Positions 7,068 to 12,965 of a stretch of 24,926 bases of DNA are shown piece after piece. Origin of the DNA: a virus; the IMG/VR virus record IMGVR_UViG_3300017987_000342, positions 1 through 24,926 of that record. One strand, given 5' to 3'. The notes below the pieces were generated by a model, which did not search any database, was not told the origin of the DNA, and was given only the letters and a program-made list of their open reading frames with translations. Each line of letters begins with the position of its first letter. Positions within the stretch are counted from its first letter, which is position 1. Both the position numbers and the translations under genes were made by a program.

Positions 7068-7095
7068 TTGTAAATCGCCAACGGATTGGTATATT
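7068..7095 (+). promoter_or_regulatory. sigma70-type promoter P2
   Basis: TTGTAA and TATATT are 16 bases apart. From the -35 box to 9 bases beyond the -10, 26 of 37 positions are identical to P1, including GCCAAC in the spacer and GGTA at the upstream edge of the -10. It should drive the ParB-like genes through a leader of about 145 bases containing the hairpin at 7162-7203. Confidence 0.6.
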
Positions 7096-7161
7096 GGTGT
7101 CATCTGGTCTGTGATGCGTAACCCGAGCCTCGCAACTCGGGCAGGCCTTTCCTGAACCACT

Positions 7162-7203
7162 GGCACCATCTTCGGCCGACGCTCCGGCCCCCCGGTTGGT
7201 GCT
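7162..7203 (+). promoter_or_regulatory. structured 5' leader hairpin (loop ACGCTC)
   Basis: Outer arms GGCACCA (7162-7168) and TGGTGCT (7197-7203) can pair with one G-U, enclosing the inner stem-loop GGCCG-ACGCTC-CGGCC (7174-7189). The same six-base loop and adjacent pairs recur in the leader at 11273-11288 with a different, still complementary, stem. It lies between P2 and the ParB-like gene, ending about 30 bases before its ribosome binding site. No T-run follows, so this copy is not an intrinsic terminator. Confidence 0.45.
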
Positions 7204-7245
7204 CCAACTGAGCAATTCCCATTCTCTAGAGCAAGGAAGGTAACG

Positions 7246-8112
7246 ATGTCTTCTGCGCCAAGTCTGCCTCAGGACGATCAGCACAAACTCCCAAACGCCT
7301 CAGGATCGGTGTCAAAGGTCGATGTGTTCGACTGGACGATTGTCGATGAGCCCGGCTCGCTCGTCTACATCAACAAGACGCTCCTCCACGTCGACCCAAC
7401 CTACCAGCGCAACAACGTATCCAACGCCCGTGTACTGAAGATTGCTCGCGAATGGTCATGGCGAGGATGTGGGGCACTTCTCGTAGCCCATCGTGCCGCC
7501 GACTTGTTTTTTGTGTTCGATGGGCAACATCGAAAGTTGGCGGCTGACAAGCGGTCAGACATCACAACGTTGCCATGTATCGTTTTTCGGACTGACGAGA
7601 TCTCCGAAGAGGCGGATGGTTTCATTCGAGCGAACACGGTGCGTGGCGCGATGAGCGGCGTAGATCGTTTCCGCGCAATGCTGGTTGCGAAAGATGCCAC
7701 AGCGGTCAAGATCAATGAACTTGTGCTCGGGGCCGGCTACGTTGTCAAGGGAACCGGCGCCGCGAAATCAGTGAAGTGTGTAATGCGGCTGATGTCATCC
7801 TACGAATCAGAACCCGATGTCTTTACAGACGCATGGCCGCTGATTGTGCAAATACACCATGGACAGTCAATTCATGATCGCATCGTCGGGGGTATGTGCT
7901 ATCTTGAGCGATACTTGCGGCGACTCAAGCAGACTCTCCTGAAGCGGTGCTATACGGACAGCCTTATCAGAATCGGACACGAGGGGCTTATTCGCAGCAT
8001 TAATGAAGCCTCCACGTTCTATGCCATAGGTGGGGAGAAAGTGTGGGCTCAGGGGATCGTTCGGATGCTGAACAAGGGTCGGCGGTCGAATCGGCTTCCG
8101 GATGTGATATGA
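7246..8112 (+). CDS. ParB/sulfiredoxin-fold protein (DUF6551-like)
   Basis: A 288-residue protein with a good ribosome binding site (AAGGAAGG). VDPTYQRNNV (49-58), the GCGALLVAHRAADLFFVFDGQHRKLAA segment ending at 100, and LPCIVF shortly after match the ParB N-terminal-like nuclease fold, with DGQHR (92-96) as the diagnostic motif. EEADGFIRANTVR follows as in phage DUF6551 proteins. Phage members of this fold are linked to DNA binding, nuclease or NTP-dependent switching roles; the activity here is not known. The C-terminal 150 residues have no recognised motif and are basic at the end. A second ParB-like gene starts 6 bases downstream, so the two are co-transcribed. Confidence 0.68.
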   Translation: MSSAPSLPQDDQHKLPNASGSVSKVDVFDWTIVDEPGSLVYINKTLLHVDPTYQRNNVSNARVLKIAREWSWRGCGALLVAHRAADLFFVFDGQHRKLAADKRSDITTLPCIVFRTDEISEEADGFIRANTVRGAMSGVDRFRAMLVAKDATAVKINELVLGAGYVVKGTGAAKSVKCVMRLMSSYESEPDVFTDAWPLIVQIHHGQSIHDRIVGGMCYLERYLRRLKQTLLKRCYTDSLIRIGHEGLIRSINEASTFYAIGGEKVWAQGIVRMLNKGRRSNRLPDVI

Positions 8113-8118
8113 GGAATC

Positions 8119-8889
8119 ATGGTTCGCCTGAAGCGCAGCAACAATTGCCCCGTTCGTAGTCTGAAGCTGGACGAGATCCGGACTGATGGCGACACGCAGC
8201 CGCGCGTCACGCTGGACGATCAGCTTGTGCGGGAGTATGCCGAACTCTACGAAGCGGAGACCGCTCTACCTCCAATCGTAGTGTTCCACGATGGCAGTCA
8301 TTATTGGTTGGCCGATGGGTTCCACCGTTACCACGCTGCGCGGCAAGCCAATCTGGCGCGCCTCGAATGCGAGGTCCACAAGGGAACCGTGGACGAGGCC
8401 CGCTGGTACGCCTGCGCCGCGAACCAGACCCATGGCCAGCGTCGCACCAACGAGGACAAGCGCCGCGCCGTGCTCTTGGCCCTGAAGCATCCGAAGGGGG
8501 CGGGGCTGTCGGATCGGCAGATTGCGGAGCATGTAGGGGTGACTCACCCTTTTGTTGGCAAGATTCGTTCAGAAGCCTCCAACACTGGAAACGATTACCA
8601 GTCACCCACGCGCATCGGTCGCGACGGGCGAACGATCGACACTACGAATATCGGGCGGAGGGCAAGTGTTGAACACCCGGATGAGGCGCAACCAGATACC
8701 CATCCTGCGATCATGCCGGTTGCAGAAGAACAGGAGGACGATTCACCGGTCGATGAACTCGGCACGATCCTATGGAGTGATTACGTTATGCCCGCGATCA
8801 CGAAGTGGTGGAATGATTGGGAGGGGGCGACGTTTCCCTTGGCCGCCGCCGTAGTGGAAAACAAGATCGACGAGATCCGAAACCAGTAG
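8119..8889 (+). CDS. ParB N-terminal domain protein with HTH
   Basis: A 256-residue protein. The region LKLDEIRTDGDTQPR (16-29) through YWLADGFHRYHAA (62-74) is a ParBc domain: Q-R then the ADGFHR motif equivalent to GxHR. It continues with RRTNEDKRRAVLLAL and a helix-turn-helix, LSDRQIAEHVGVTHPFVGKIR (130-150), as in ParB/KorB-type proteins found in phages and plasmids. The tail is acidic and ends in a tryptophan-containing region (TKWWNDWEG). Possible roles: segregation or copy-number factor, or a regulator. No ParA is present in the window, so classical partitioning is unproven. Confidence 0.75.
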   Translation: MVRLKRSNNCPVRSLKLDEIRTDGDTQPRVTLDDQLVREYAELYEAETALPPIVVFHDGSHYWLADGFHRYHAARQANLARLECEVHKGTVDEARWYACAANQTHGQRRTNEDKRRAVLLALKHPKGAGLSDRQIAEHVGVTHPFVGKIRSEASNTGNDYQSPTRIGRDGRTIDTTNIGRRASVEHPDEAQPDTHPAIMPVAEEQEDDSPVDELGTILWSDYVMPAITKWWNDWEGATFPLAAAVVENKIDEIRNQ

Positions 8890-8891
8890 CA

Positions 8892-9209
8892 ATGCCCCAA
8901 CTCGCCCTCCCATTCGCCGAAGCCCCGTCCCGCCCCCTCACGCTCCGCGAGCGCTTCGAGCGGTTCCATGCGGCCAACCCGCAGGTCTATCGACGGCTCA
9001 GGGCCCTCGCCCTTGAGCTTCGCCACGTAGGCCACGAGCGGTACGGGATCAAGTCGCTTTTCGAGGTACTCCGCTGGCGGCACGCCATGCAAACGAGGGG
9101 CGAGGAGTTCAAACTCAATAACAACTACACCGCTTTTTACGCCCGGCTCTTGATGGACCAAGAGCCCGAGTTGGAAGGATTCTTCGAGGTACGCGAACAG
9201 AACCACTGA
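8892..9209 (+). CDS. conserved phage hypothetical protein
   Basis: A 105-residue protein starting 2 bases after the previous stop. The pattern ERFERFHAANPQVYRRLRALALE, GHERYGIKSLFEVLRW and FKLNNNYTAFYARLLMDQEPELEGFFEVRE is familiar from small hypothetical proteins of many phages and prophages, usually near early genes; no function is established to my knowledge. It is probably all-helical with many aromatic residues. The start at 8892 is chosen because upstream extension would run inside the ParB gene. It is the last gene before the 760-base gene-free stretch. Confidence 0.65.
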   Translation: MPQLALPFAEAPSRPLTLRERFERFHAANPQVYRRLRALALELRHVGHERYGIKSLFEVLRWRHAMQTRGEEFKLNNNYTAFYARLLMDQEPELEGFFEVREQNH

Positions 9210-9212
9210 CCG

Positions 9213-9238
9213 TTTCCCACCATAAAGGGTGGTAGAAT
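9213..9238 (+). promoter_or_regulatory. possible promoter with overlapping inverted repeat
   Basis: CCACC-ATAAAG-GGTGG is immediately followed by TAGAAT (9233-9238), a good -10. The -35 is weak (TTTCCC, spacing 14). The same layout, TTTCC then an inverted repeat then TAGAAT, occurs at 21973-22001. It could start a transcript covering the gene-free region 9240-9970. Confidence 0.35.
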
Positions 9239-9241
9239 TGA

Positions 9242-9469
9242 ATAGGGCACGGAGAACTCGCAAGGAAGCCCGGCCGGAGGCTGGCGGGGCGCACGGATCA
9301 CGGGAGGGCTCGGCACCCCGCCGAGAGCTACGCGGCGGCGGCCCGTGGGGTAGCGTGGGCGGCCGAGGCGGTCGGCCATACCGAGGCGGTGGCGCGGCAG
9401 AGCTACGTCAATCCTGTGATCGCCCCAGGGCCGTCGCTGATAGACGTTCTGCCGAGGCCGCGATTCTGA
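9242..9469 (+). pseudogene. alanine-rich reading frame without start codon
   Basis: This frame is open for 75 codons and ends at TGA 9467-9469. Its second half, SYAAAARGVAWAAEAVGHTE and on to IAPGPSLIDVLPRPRF, has the strongly GC-ending codons and alanine spacing of a real protein, but no ATG, GTG or TTG occurs in frame before codon 50. It may be the decayed 3' end of a gene, or chance composition inside a non-coding RNA. Family not recognised. Confidence 0.2.
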
Positions 9470-9790
9470 AATACCCGTTTGAGAACCAGTCCCCCGTTGA
9501 CGCTTCGCGGCCAAAGCCCGTAGGGTTGCCGCAAGAGGCAGAAGCCCGGCTGAGGGGGGCGAGGCAGGAGAGTGCCGTAGGGTTTGGAGGGGCCGGTGGT
9601 TGCGCGGCTGGCCGAGCCCCAAATTCGAGCGAGGCGTCTGAAGGCCAAATGCAGCCGCAGAGCCGGAACTCCTGTCGTAGTGAATCGCTGCCCGTCCTCG
9701 CCGGGCAGCATCCTTTTGAAATCCTAGAGAGACCGCCTGCCTTTGCCGGTTTTGGCGGCGGGCCCACAGTGGGTTGGAGAAACCGGCATT
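9470..9790 (+). other. gene-free, hairpin-rich segment
   Basis: No convincing frame on either strand. Visible structures include CTGCCCG/CGGGCAG (9688-9708), and a larger hairpin with perfect nine-base arms TGCCGGTTT (9744-9752) and AAACCGGCA (9780-9788) enclosing CCCAC-A-GTGGG. The sequence CCGTAGGGTT occurs twice (near 9518 and 9582). Together with the tRNA-like fold just downstream this suggests a structured RNA rather than spacer DNA. It does not match an RNA family that I recognise. Confidence 0.35.
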
Positions 9791-9949
9791 GGTCCCCCTG
9801 GAGTCTATGCACGATAAAAGACACTCGCTGGCCAGCCAAGAACGTGCAGCGGGTCCCGAGGCTAGATGCTCAGCCCTCACAAGCTGACAAGCCCGTCATC
9901 ACAAATATCGGGGAAACGGCTGGCGTGGGTTCGATTCCCACGGGGACCA
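9791..9949 (+). ncRNA. tRNA-like RNA with tmRNA-style architecture
   Basis: GGTCCCC (9791-9797) pairs perfectly with GGGGACC (9942-9948), with A9949 as discriminator. A perfect T arm, GTGGG-TTCGATT-CCCAC (9925-9941), abuts the acceptor. Directly before the T arm, GGCTGGC (9918-9924) pairs perfectly with GCCAGCC (9831-9837). An acceptor stem, a T arm and a long helix stacked straight on the T stem, with a loosely structured D-like segment (9798-9830), is the tRNA-like domain plan of tmRNA. Yet no tmRNA tag frame is evident, the acceptor lacks the G3-U70 alanine identity pair, and 80 bases between the helix strands are too few for usual tmRNA pseudoknots. An alternative 5' strand, GGTCCCG at 9852, pairs 6 of 7. 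No encoded CCA. Confidence 0.45.
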
Positions 9950-9972
9950 CTTCCTAACCAGTGAATTGACAG

Positions 9973-10350
9973 ATGAGTCGCCCCACCAAGATCACCTGCG
10001 CCCGAAAACCGAAGAAGTATCGCGACACCCAGTATTGCCGCGACATCGCCTGGAAAGCGTCCTTGCCTTTCCTGTGGAACCCACGGGGTTATTTGATTCA
10101 CCGTGTTCGTGCCGTAGATTCCCATATCATTCGCGGCAAATGGAGTCACGACACGGCAACGTACTGGTGCGGGAACTGTGGACGCGGGGAGTTCGTGTCC
10201 GAACCACCACAAGGATATTTGCTCTGTGCTGTATGCGAAGCACAGGCGGTAGCCCATGGCGAGCCGTCTGCCGAGAGTATCGTGGGGCGGCATGTGTGTA
10301 TCGGAAAGTTGAGGGCCGTAATGGTGTGTTGCGGCGGCGAGAAGAACTAA
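9973..10350 (+). CDS. zinc-ribbon hypothetical protein
   Basis: A 125-residue protein. YWCGNCGRGEFVSEPPQGYL followed by LCAVCEAQA gives two CxxC knuckles 15-20 residues apart, as in zinc ribbons that bind nucleic acid or stabilise small domains. Two further cysteines (VMVCCGGEKN) end the protein. The N-terminal half is basic and aromatic (RKPKKYRDTQYCRD, WNPRGYL). It probably binds zinc in the cytoplasm; function unknown. The start lies 24 bases after the tRNA-like RNA, so the two could be co-transcribed. A large hairpin follows the stop. Confidence 0.6.
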   Translation: MSRPTKITCARKPKKYRDTQYCRDIAWKASLPFLWNPRGYLIHRVRAVDSHIIRGKWSHDTATYWCGNCGRGEFVSEPPQGYLLCAVCEAQAVAHGEPSAESIVGRHVCIGKLRAVMVCCGGEKN

Positions 10351-10361
10351 CCCGGGAGCTT

Positions 10362-10438
10362 GCGAGCCGGCCGGTCAGCGATGGGCGTTTGTTTCCACCG
10401 CCCGTCTTCGATGGCCGATGGCCGGTCGGCTCGCGTTT
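10362..10438 (+). terminator. large nested hairpin with T-tract (terminator or attenuator)
   Basis: GCGAGCCGGCCGG (10362-10374) pairs with CCGGTCGGCTCGC (10422-10434), 13 pairs with one G-U, followed by GTTTTG. The intervening bases form a second stem, GATGGGCG (10380-10387) with CGCCCGTC (10399-10406). It sits between the zinc-ribbon gene and the membrane-peptide gene, 22 bases before the latter's start, so it may attenuate rather than end transcription. Confidence 0.55.
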
Positions 10439-10456
10439 TGAACGAAAGGACCCAGC

Positions 10457-10666
10457 ATGATCGTCAAAGCAACCGCTGTGCATCACGACGACTGCCAATG
10501 CGACAACTGCTCTGTCGACCGCGTGCTGACCACGACTGGCGGATTCGAGTGGGTCGACGACGGGCGGGCTGAATGCCGCAAGGTACGGCTGCCGGAGTAT
10601 AGCCTTTTGGACTTGGCTATTCTGCTGTTGACTCTTGTGATTGGCGCACTCGTCTTGTTGGCGTGA
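10457..10666 (+). CDS. small tail-anchored membrane protein with Cys motif
   Basis: A 69-residue protein with a good ribosome binding site (GAAAGGA). The N-terminal domain has HHDDCQCDNC (residues 9-18), a compact Cys/His cluster likely to bind metal. The C-terminal 22 residues (YSLLDLAILLLTLVIGALVLLA) form one transmembrane helix ending at the C-terminus, so the protein should be tail-anchored with the metal site in the cytoplasm. Many phages carry small membrane proteins of this kind; some act in superinfection exclusion or lysis, but nothing here shows which. Not recognised as a named family. Confidence 0.55.
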   Translation: MIVKATAVHHDDCQCDNCSVDRVLTTTGGFEWVDDGRAECRKVRLPEYSLLDLAILLLTLVIGALVLLA

Positions 10667-10789
10667 TCTGATGGAGCCCGGCAAGACGCCGGCAGCGGCC
10701 ATGGACAAGGATGCACGGACGGCAGGCCGCAGTAACCCAGGAGAAGCCCCGTCCGGGCAAGAAGCCGAGGCGGGGCATGAGAGGAGAGC
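10667..10789 (+). other. non-coding gap with short hairpins
   Basis: No gene seen. Short inverted repeats CCGGC-AAGAC-GCCGG (about 10678-10692) and GCCCCG...CGGGGC (about 10746-10777) occur. The second lies just before promoter P3 and could end transcription from the upstream genes, although no T-run follows. Confidence 0.3.
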
Positions 10790-10818
10790 ATGACAAGCGG
10801 TTCCAGGAAAGCTAGAAT
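10790..10818 (+). promoter_or_regulatory. sigma70-type promoter P3
   Basis: ATGACA and TAGAAT are separated by 17 bases, 31 bases upstream of the HTH gene start. The stretch TTCCAGGAAAGCTAGAAT (10801-10818) matches P4 in 14 of 18 positions and contains the short palindrome TTCC-A-GGAA, a candidate operator half. Confidence 0.6.
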
Positions 10819-10849
10819 GGGCGGTAACTCATCTAAGAGGAGCCGCACC

Positions 10850-11122
10850 GTGACGCCACGCCCGCAACGCGAGCCCGACCAGACGACCTACGCAGGCAGG
10901 GTCGCGGCCCGGCTGAGGCAACTCCGCGAAAAGCGGGGGTGGTCGATCGGCAACGTCCAGGATCTCTTGGCCGAGCGAGGCCACGTGATCCCAAGCTCTA
11001 ACCTCTACGCCTACGAACGCGGCAAGGCGGGCGGGGGCGTCGATCTGCCGGTGAATCTGTACCCGGCGATCGCCCACTTGTACGGATTCAAGACTGCCAA
11101 CGGCTGGCTCCCGGACGCTTAA
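10850..11122 (+). CDS. Cro/CI-type (XRE) HTH regulator
   Basis: A 90-residue protein with a GTG start preceded by AAGAGGAG. YAGRVAARLRQLREKRGWSIGNVQDLLAERGHVIPSS then NLYAYERGKAGGGVDLPVNLYPAIAHLYGF is a helix-turn-helix domain of the XRE family with a slightly enlarged loop. The choice of GTG 10850 rather than the ATG at 10790 follows from promoter P3, which would otherwise lie inside the gene. It is a likely phage repressor or Cro-like regulator; P3 and P4 flank it and share a promoter sequence, so it may control both. Confidence 0.68.
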   Translation: MTPRPQREPDQTTYAGRVAARLRQLREKRGWSIGNVQDLLAERGHVIPSSNLYAYERGKAGGGVDLPVNLYPAIAHLYGFKTANGWLPDA

Positions 11123-11170
11123 TTGCTGCCCCCCCGGCGGGCCAATTTGCAGGATTCCTAGAAAATCATG

Positions 11171-11198
11171 TTGACGGGGATTTCAGGAATGTTATAAT
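11171..11198 (+). promoter_or_regulatory. strong sigma70-type promoter P4
   Basis: TTGACG, a 16-base spacer, and a consensus TATAAT: the best promoter in the window. Its spacer end and -10 (TTTCAGGAATGTTATAAT, 11181-11198) resemble P3. It drives the leader peptide, leader hairpin and gene at 11316, probably continuing to the recombination genes. Confidence 0.75.
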
Positions 11199-11218
11199 AC
11201 CAGCGTGAGGGCCAGAAC

Positions 11219-11311
11219 ATGAACGCGACCAATCAGAATCCGCAGCGAGCCCCGGACGTGTCGGTAACTGGCCCCCGACGCTCCGGGGTTTTCGCTGCGC
11301 CTGGAGGATAA
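11219..11311 (+). CDS. 30-residue leader peptide candidate
   Basis: ATG at 11219, about 15 bases downstream of the expected P4 start site, opens a 30-codon frame ending at TAA 11309-11311. It begins MNATNQNPQRAPDV and ends in GVFAAPGG. The frame passes through the long hairpin at 11242-11298 and its stop overlaps the ribosome binding site (GGAGGA) of the next gene, so its translation could open the hairpin and couple to the downstream start. The peptide itself resembles nothing known and may be merely regulatory. Confidence 0.35.
   Translation: MNATNQNPQRAPDVSVTGPRRSGVFAAPGG
11242..11298 (+). promoter_or_regulatory. long leader hairpin with internal terminator
   Basis: Three stacked stems: GCAGCGA (11242-11248) with TCGCTGC (11292-11298); CCCCGGA (11250-11256) with TCCGGGG (11282-11288); GTGTCGG (11258-11264) with CCGACGC (11275-11281, one G-U). 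An alternative, smaller hairpin CCCCG-ACGCTC-CGGGG (11273-11288) followed by TTTT resembles an intrinsic terminator. The two folds exclude each other, as in an attenuator. Confidence 0.5.
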
Positions 11312-11315
11312 GCAG

Positions 11316-11657
11316 ATGGCCTATTACGAACACATCAGCATCACGCCGGAGGCAGCACGTCGCTTTATCGCGTGGACCCGAGACTTGATGTGCCACGCGC
11401 CGGCGAGAGTTGCCTTCACGGAAAGGCAAGATACGGGGGCCATCGTCGGGATTGCAATCCTGTTCGAGAGCCGTAGCTTCGGGATGGGGGTACAGACACT
11501 ATCTCCACTGGGCACAGGGCTTGTGTCATGGAGCGATGATGCGAAGGGCAACCCCTATTGGCGAGAGGATGGGGGTCGGCAATCATATGGCGTCCTGCGC
11601 TCGAGGTGGGCTACGGAAGCCGAGGCTTCTTATGACTCGATTAGGGCAGGAGGGTAA
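11316..11657 (+). CDS. hypothetical protein
   Basis: A 113-residue protein starting 7 bases after a GGAGGA site. It begins MAYYEHISITPEAARRFIAW and has an alternating hydrophobic strand pattern in the middle (VAFTERQDTGAIVGIAILFE), then a glycine- and tryptophan-containing segment (GTGLVSWSDDAKGNPYWRED). This looks like a small alpha/beta protein. I do not recognise the family. As the first gene after strong promoter P4 and its attenuator-like leader, it should be expressed early. The next gene starts 4 bases downstream. Confidence 0.55.
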   Translation: MAYYEHISITPEAARRFIAWTRDLMCHAPARVAFTERQDTGAIVGIAILFESRSFGMGVQTLSPLGTGLVSWSDDAKGNPYWREDGGRQSYGVLRSRWATEAEASYDSIRAGG

Positions 11658-11661
11658 GCAA

Positions 11662-12039
11662 ATGCCAGTCACACTTGCAGACGGGACCTACGATCGACTG
11701 AGGGCGGCGGAGCGGAACTGCCGACTGCTGCAAGAGTCTTACCGCGAACTGTCCGGGAGTTGCCAGACGTGGATGGAGCGGTGCGAAGAGTTCGAGTGCA
11801 ACTTCCACACCGCATTCGGTATTGAGCCGACGCGCGAGAGCATGCAACAGATCAGCGATGTCGTGGAGTGGGCGATCAGTGTTCGCGAGGAGTATCGGCG
11901 AGGGAACCGAGGTGAATTGGCCCTGGCGATCCGCAAGCTTTTAACTGCCGTCGATGAATTGGAGGGCGATGAATTGGAGGGCGATGAGGAGCGGTTGTTG
12001 GAGAAGTTCGAACATGAGGAGCCGCACTGCAATCCGTAG
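11662..12039 (+). CDS. hypothetical acidic coiled-coil-like protein
   Basis: A 125-residue protein with the ribosome binding site AGGAGGG. The N-terminal half is helical with many charged residues and cysteines (LRAAERNCRLLQESYRELSGSCQTWMERCEEFEC), suggesting a coiled coil. The C-terminal part has a perfect 15-base tandem repeat at 11955-11984 encoding DELEG twice, then a highly acidic tail. No catalytic motif is visible and the family is not recognised. Strong acidity would suit a DNA-mimic or inhibitor, but that is conjecture. Confidence 0.55.
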   Translation: MPVTLADGTYDRLRAAERNCRLLQESYRELSGSCQTWMERCEEFECNFHTAFGIEPTRESMQQISDVVEWAISVREEYRRGNRGELALAIRKLLTAVDELEGDELEGDEERLLEKFEHEEPHCNP

Positions 12040-12092
12040 TTTCCAGGAGCGTGAACCTATGGGCCATTTCCTTTTGACTTGGAGGAGAAAGC

Positions 12093-12965
12093 ATGACCAC
12101 GACCATCGACCGCAACACCGGGCTTGGCGCGTCCGACGCCGCCGCCGCAATCGGGGTAAGCCCCTGGAAGAGCCGATTCTCGCTTTGGGGCGAGAAAACA
12201 GGTCTGGTTGAGCCGCCCGACCTGTCCGAGAAGGAGGCCGTTCAGTGGGGCACCTATCTCCAACCTCGGATTGCCGAGGTCTACGCGGAGAGGACGGGCC
12301 GCATTGTTCGGCAGAACCGGGCAGACATTGCCCGGCACCATCCCGATCACCCGTGGATGTGGGCAACCCCTGATGCCTCGCAACGCGAGAACGGGGGCGC
12401 GATTGGCTGCCTGGAGATCAAGACAACCAACGCATTCGCCGGCGACCAATGGTCAGACGAGCCGCCGCTCTACTACCAGTGCCAGCTCCAGCACCAGCTT
12501 GCCGTGACTGGGTATGAATGGGGCACGCTCTGCGTCCTGATCGGCGGGCAGAAGCTGGTGTGGTTCGATCAGCCCCGACACGACCGGTTCATCGCCGCGA
12601 TGATCGAAAAGGAGGCCGAATTCTGGGCTCTGGTGGTGTCACAGACACCCCCGCCCGTCGACGGGTCTGCTGACACGGCCGAGGCCCTGAAACGGCTCTA
12701 CACGGCGGAAGACGGCACCACGATCGATCTGCCGGCCGAGGCCGCGGAGTGGGACCGGGAGTTGCGGCAGGCGAAAGAACAGATCAAGGCGCTCGAAGGG
12801 ATCAAGCGTGAAATGGAGAATAAGCTGAAGGGTGCCCTGGGGCAGGCGACCTACGGGCTATTGCCCGATGGGGGCCGGTACCAGTGGAAGGAGAGGGAGC
12901 GGAACGAACAGGCACGGGAGGCCAGAACCATCACTTACCGCGAACTGAGGAGACTGAAGAAATGA
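12093..12965 (+). CDS. YqaJ-type viral recombinase exonuclease
   Basis: A 290-residue protein of the YqaJ/lambda-exonuclease group, which degrades one strand of double-stranded DNA to load an annealing protein. Motifs: GASDAAAAIGVSPWKSRFSLW (12-32), WGTYLQPRIAEVYAE (52-66), ATPDA (91-95) with the metal-binding Asp, GCLEIKTT (105-112) with the catalytic E-x-K, and QCQLQHQLAVTG (129-140). A C-terminal helical tail (EQIKALEGIKREMENKLKGAL) resembles that of other phage YqaJ proteins. A strong GGAGGAG ribosome binding site lies upstream. The stop overlaps the RecT start (ATGA), consistent with a coupled exonuclease-annealase pair. Confidence 0.85.
   Translation: MTTTIDRNTGLGASDAAAAIGVSPWKSRFSLWGEKTGLVEPPDLSEKEAVQWGTYLQPRIAEVYAERTGRIVRQNRADIARHHPDHPWMWATPDASQRENGGAIGCLEIKTTNAFAGDQWSDEPPLYYQCQLQHQLAVTGYEWGTLCVLIGGQKLVWFDQPRHDRFIAAMIEKEAEFWALVVSQTPPPVDGSADTAEALKRLYTAEDGTTIDLPAEAAEWDRELRQAKEQIKALEGIKREMENKLKGALGQATYGLLPDGGRYQWKERERNEQAREARTITYRELRRLKK

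Noticed and set aside
9137-9880. Long minus-strand frame across the gene-free region
   Set aside because: Composition is Arg, Pro, Ser and Ala-rich as expected from GC-rich antisense, it has no motif, and it overlaps the conserved gene at 8892-9209.
9791-9949. Group I intron interrupting a tRNA
   Set aside because: The insert is far too short and the conserved P, Q, R and S core elements are not visible.
9229-9957. Plus-strand 242-residue frame across the gene-free region
   Set aside because: It has no recognisable pattern, is Gly/Arg-rich, and runs through the tRNA-like T arm and acceptor stem.
11123-11165. Intrinsic terminator after the XRE gene
   Set aside because: GCCC/GGGC pairing is weak and no T-run follows.
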